Shown: positions 33,302 to 35,508 of the stretch, in pieces
Position numbering within the stretch: the first letter of the stretch is position 1
Layout: each line of letters begins with the position of its first letter
Made by a program: the position numbers and the translations under genes
Assembly: GCF_000832015.1 (NCBI RefSeq)
Contig: NZ_JXCJ01000001.1
Location: 1,165,759-1,201,266, forward strand
DNA: 35,508 nt
Source: Gilvimarinus agarilyticus
GTDB taxonomy: Bacteria; Pseudomonadota; Gammaproteobacteria; Pseudomonadales; Cellvibrionaceae
Direction of reading: 5' to 3'
The notes under the pieces: generated by a model
The model's input: the letters and a program-made list of their open reading frames with translations, nothing else
Databases searched by the model: none
Told to the model about the DNA's origin: nothing

Positions 33302-33310
33302 GTTATAGCA
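33302..33310 (-). promoter_or_regulatory. Candidate extended -10 promoter for the GH105-kduI-kduD operon
   Basis: On the - strand this reads TGCTATAAC, an extended -10 (TGNTATAAT) with one mismatch, 51 bases upstream of the lipoprotein start codon. The -35 region is poor, as is common for extended -10 promoters. Confidence 0.38.
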
Positions 33311-33361
33311 ATCCGAGCTACATTTTTATCCCACGATAAGGGTTGCAGTGTAAGTAATGGT

Positions 33362-33406
33362 AAAAAACTTTGGTTAGCAGCCGGAGGCCTCTAACCAAAG
33401 TTTTTT
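33362..33406. terminator. Strong bidirectional terminator hairpin
   Basis: Perfect 16-base arms, at 33362-33377 (AAAAAACTTTGGTTAG) and 33391-33406, enclose a 13-base loop. The A and T runs allow termination on either strand. It would back up the hairpin at 33422 for the receptor transcript coming from the right; no + strand gene uses it. Confidence 0.9.
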
Positions 33407-33421
33407 AGGCTATTAAAAGCA

Positions 33422-33442
33422 AGGGCTCTCAAAGAGAGCCCT
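33422..33442 (-). terminator. Terminator hairpin just after the right-end receptor gene
   Basis: AGGGCTCTC (33422-33430) and GAGAGCCCT (33434-33442) form a nine-base stem with a three-base loop, 17 bases past the stop of the - strand receptor. On that strand it is followed by TTGCTTTT. Confidence 0.8.
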
Positions 33443-33459
33443 GCAAATTTACCTAGGTT

Positions 33460-35508
33460 TTAGAACTTATACTGAGCGCCGACATAGAACTGACGGCCAG
33501 TAGAGTGGTAGTACGACAAGCGGTTACCGCTGGCGTCTACCCATTGATCTTCTACTTCGTCGGTCAGGTTCAGGCCTTCAAGACTTACAGAGAGGTGCTC
33601 GTTAAAGTCGTAAGAGATAGAGGCATCTATGTTGGTGGTGCCGTTGGTGCCTTCACGGTCATTGCCGTTACGCCCAGTCGCATTGGTTAAGTAGCCCGAG
33701 CGGTCGGTCATTGACACCCGTGCCTGGAATGAACCATCGTCGTAGTACAGTGTTGCACTCGAGGTGTCTTCCGACATGCCCAGCAAGTCCTGCGTAGCAA
33801 CTACTTCACCGTCGGAGTTCAGATAGTCCAGCTGCGCTTTAACGTAGGTGAAGTTACCAATAAAACCTAAGTTACTAAACGGGCCAGGCAAAAAGGTAAA
33901 CGGTTGTTGGTAGCTAACCTCAAAACCGTACAGTGGGCCGCCTGGTGCGTTGGTAGGAGAGGACACCTCCCAGTTAACATTTTCATCGCAACCTGAGGTG
34001 CCGCCGTAGCCTGGGCCGGCTTCACAGGCAGCAACAGCCAGGTCAATAGGCAGGCCGGTTTCGGTATATGGCTTAGTCTCACGAACGCTTTGCACCTGGC
34101 TCTCGATGTCTTTGTAGAACACCGCAAAGCTCATCATCGACTCGTTATCGAAGTAGAGTTCGGTAGACAAGTCGTAAGTTTTAGCTCGGGTTGGCTCCAG
34201 TGTCGGGTTACCACCGCTTACGCTACGTGAACCGCCTGATACAGAGACCGATACGTTTGGACGTAAGCTCGCAATGCCAGCACGTGCCATTACTTCGGCG
34301 TAACTGGCACGGATCAGCACGTCTTCGATGGGCTCGAATACGATGTTGGCCGACGGCAGGGTTTCGGTGTAGCTGTGCTCAGCGGTAATAAAGTCACCGG
34401 CCGAATTTGAGTAGGCGGTAGAGGATTGGTCGGTATCAACCCGGCGCACGCCGATGTCACCGCGTACCGGCGTATCACCGATTTGGGTGTTAAACACGAG
34501 CTGTGCGTAAACGCCCAGGCTCTCTTCCTCGGCCGAATAGTTGTCGACCAGACGGTTTTCTTCGCTGACTTCAAACTCACCGGTGTTGCTGTAAATATTA
34601 TTGGCGGCGTTGATGGCGTCAATGTCTGGTACTGCCCAGATGTTGCTGCCAAGGCCAGAGTCAATAACCATCATGCTGTTGGCATCCAGCACGACGCCGG
34701 CGTCGTTTTCAGAGGCGCGTCGCGCTTGATTGGTGGCGAACTGGAAGTCTTTGTACAACACGCCACCTTTTAAGGTGATGCTGTTGTTTAGGTCAAACTC
34801 TAAATCAACCGAGGCGCTGTCGAAGGTGTTGTCCGTGGTGATTGGGCGTAAGCGAATGCCGCCGTTTTCCCAGCCATTTACATCGCCCACTTCATTGCCG
34901 TAGGTTAATACTGGGTCGGTGCGGTTGGCGCCGCTGTAGTCGTACGAGAAGTCGATACCCTGCTTGCGGGCGATAATAGTGGTTTGAATCGGATTTTCAA
35001 AATTGGACTCAGACCGGCCAACCATACCGCTTAGGCGAGTGCGATCGCCTAAGTCTTGGCTGAAGTTCAGGTTAACCTGAGTAAATTCAGTAGACAGTTC
35101 ATCGTAGCGGTTTTCGGCCTGAATAGTGGCGTTCTCGAACGATGCGGCGGTCACGGTGTTGGTGTTGTCCAGCGTGTGACTTAACACGTTCATGGCGCCG
35201 GCGTAGGAGCTGTTATTTAGGGCCGCCAGCATAAAGGTTTCTTGGCGGCTTTGATCCAGCTTCGAGTAAAGCATGTCTAAGCTGATTTCGGTAGAGTCGG
35301 TGGGCAAGAACTCAATCGAGCCTGCCAGGCCGGTGCGCTCCATCTCGTGCTGATAAAAATCGTATCGTGGCAGACGAGGGCGGAAAGCGTCATTAACTTC
35401 CGTCAGGCGCGCGTCGTCGGCGCTGCCTTGGTAGGTACCAAAATCGTTGGAATTATCCCAGCGCACGGTACTGGCACCTTCATCTAACAAAGTGCGCTCC
35501 GAGTAGGA
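33460..35508 (-). CDS. TonB-dependent receptor, C-terminal part (5' end outside window)
   Basis: The frame is open to the right edge, so at least 683 residues are visible and the signal peptide, TonB box and most of the plug are missing. The visible part is a beta-barrel with alternating strands and acidic loops. It contains SLRPNVSVSVSGGSRS, then GNPTLEPTRAKTYDLSTELYF, a pattern of the large Caulobacter/Xanthomonas-type receptor family (TIGR01782-like) that imports oligosaccharides, and it ends FYVGAQYKF with the expected final Phe. It is followed on the same strand by the GH105-kduI-kduD genes, so uptake of oligogalacturonides is likely but inferred. Two terminators separate it from that operon. 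Confidence 0.92.
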   Translation of the reverse strand, partial: SYSERTLLDEGASTVRWDNSNDFGTYQGSADDARLTEVNDAFRPRLPRYDFYQHEMERTGLAGSIEFLPTDSTEISLDMLYSKLDQSRQETFMLAALNNSSYAGAMNVLSHTLDNTNTVTAASFENATIQAENRYDELSTEFTQVNLNFSQDLGDRTRLSGMVGRSESNFENPIQTTIIARKQGIDFSYDYSGANRTDPVLTYGNEVGDVNGWENGGIRLRPITTDNTFDSASVDLEFDLNNSITLKGGVLYKDFQFATNQARRASENDAGVVLDANSMMVIDSGLGSNIWAVPDIDAINAANNIYSNTGEFEVSEENRLVDNYSAEEESLGVYAQLVFNTQIGDTPVRGDIGVRRVDTDQSSTAYSNSAGDFITAEHSYTETLPSANIVFEPIEDVLIRASYAEVMARAGIASLRPNVSVSVSGGSRSVSGGNPTLEPTRAKTYDLSTELYFDNESMMSFAVFYKDIESQVQSVRETKPYTETGLPIDLAVAACEAGPGYGGTSGCDENVNWEVSSPTNAPGGPLYGFEVSYQQPFTFLPGPFSNLGFIGNFTYVKAQLDYLNSDGEVVATQDLLGMSEDTSSATLYYDDGSFQARVSMTDRSGYLTNATGRNGNDREGTNGTTNIDASISYDFNEHLSVSLEGLNLTDEVEDQWVDASGNRLSYYHSTGRQFYVGAQYKF

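Noticed and set aside
1-35508. tRNA, rRNA, insertion sequences, integrases, CRISPR arrays
   Set aside because: None was recognised on either strand. A covariance-model scan would be needed to exclude small RNAs.

Overview
The window looks like a chromosomal segment from a marine, polysaccharide-degrading gammaproteobacterium of the Cellvibrionales type (Saccharophagus/Cellvibrio/Gilvimarinus-like). The evidence is a gammaproteobacterial EF-Tu tail, a DUF2789 gene, a TRAP uronate-type transporter, modular secreted enzymes (tandem CBM6, repeated F5/8 C domains), and several TonB-dependent receptors with a FecI/FecR pair. The organism assignment is inference from gene content. Both window edges cut a gene: tuf on the left and a TonB-dependent receptor on the right.

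Region 1 (about 0.4-12.1 kb) is a pectin/hexuronate locus. It holds a LacI-family regulator, a TRAP transporter (binding lipoprotein, small and large membrane subunits), a VOC-fold protein and a secreted PL1 pectate lyase on the + strand. Convergent to these is kdgK. Divergent from kdgK is the compact operon uxaC-uxuB-pectinesterase. The two large intergenic regions (1504-2028 and 7611-7992) share TGGTCAGG-type half-sites that look like GntR/UxuR-style operators.

Region 2 (about 12.2-29.0 kb) is not obviously pectin-related. It holds a DUF2789 gene, a TonB-type energy transducer, and a very large secreted protein of about 1,982 residues. That protein joins a PQQ-type sugar dehydrogenase, a diheme cytochrome c module, five F5/8 C (discoidin) domains, three Ig-like spacers and a C-terminal ThuA domain. 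Next come an unknown secreted protein, a FecI-like sigma factor, a FecR-like anti-sigma factor, and an STN-bearing TonB-dependent receptor with a second, internal signal-peptide-like segment. A GH16 laminarinase-like enzyme with two CBM6 domains follows, then a small set encoding an orphan solute-binding-like protein, an unknown protein and a SpoIIAA/STAS-like protein.

Region 3 (about 29.0-35.5 kb, all on the - strand) returns to pectin. A partial TonB-dependent receptor is followed by a DUF4861-GH105 fusion lipoprotein, kduI and kduD.

Taken together, pectinesterase and pectate lyase would de-esterify and cut homogalacturonan, and outer-membrane receptors would take up oligomers. GH105 would release unsaturated uronate, which KduI and KduD convert to 2-keto-3-deoxygluconate (KDG). 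Saturated uronates would enter through the TRAP system and pass UxaC and UxuB. KdgK phosphorylates KDG to KDPG. UxuA, UxaA and KDPG aldolase are not in the window.

The items most worth following up are the giant dehydrogenase/cytochrome/discoidin/ThuA fusion, the receptor with a nested start and signal peptide, and the shared operator-like sites.
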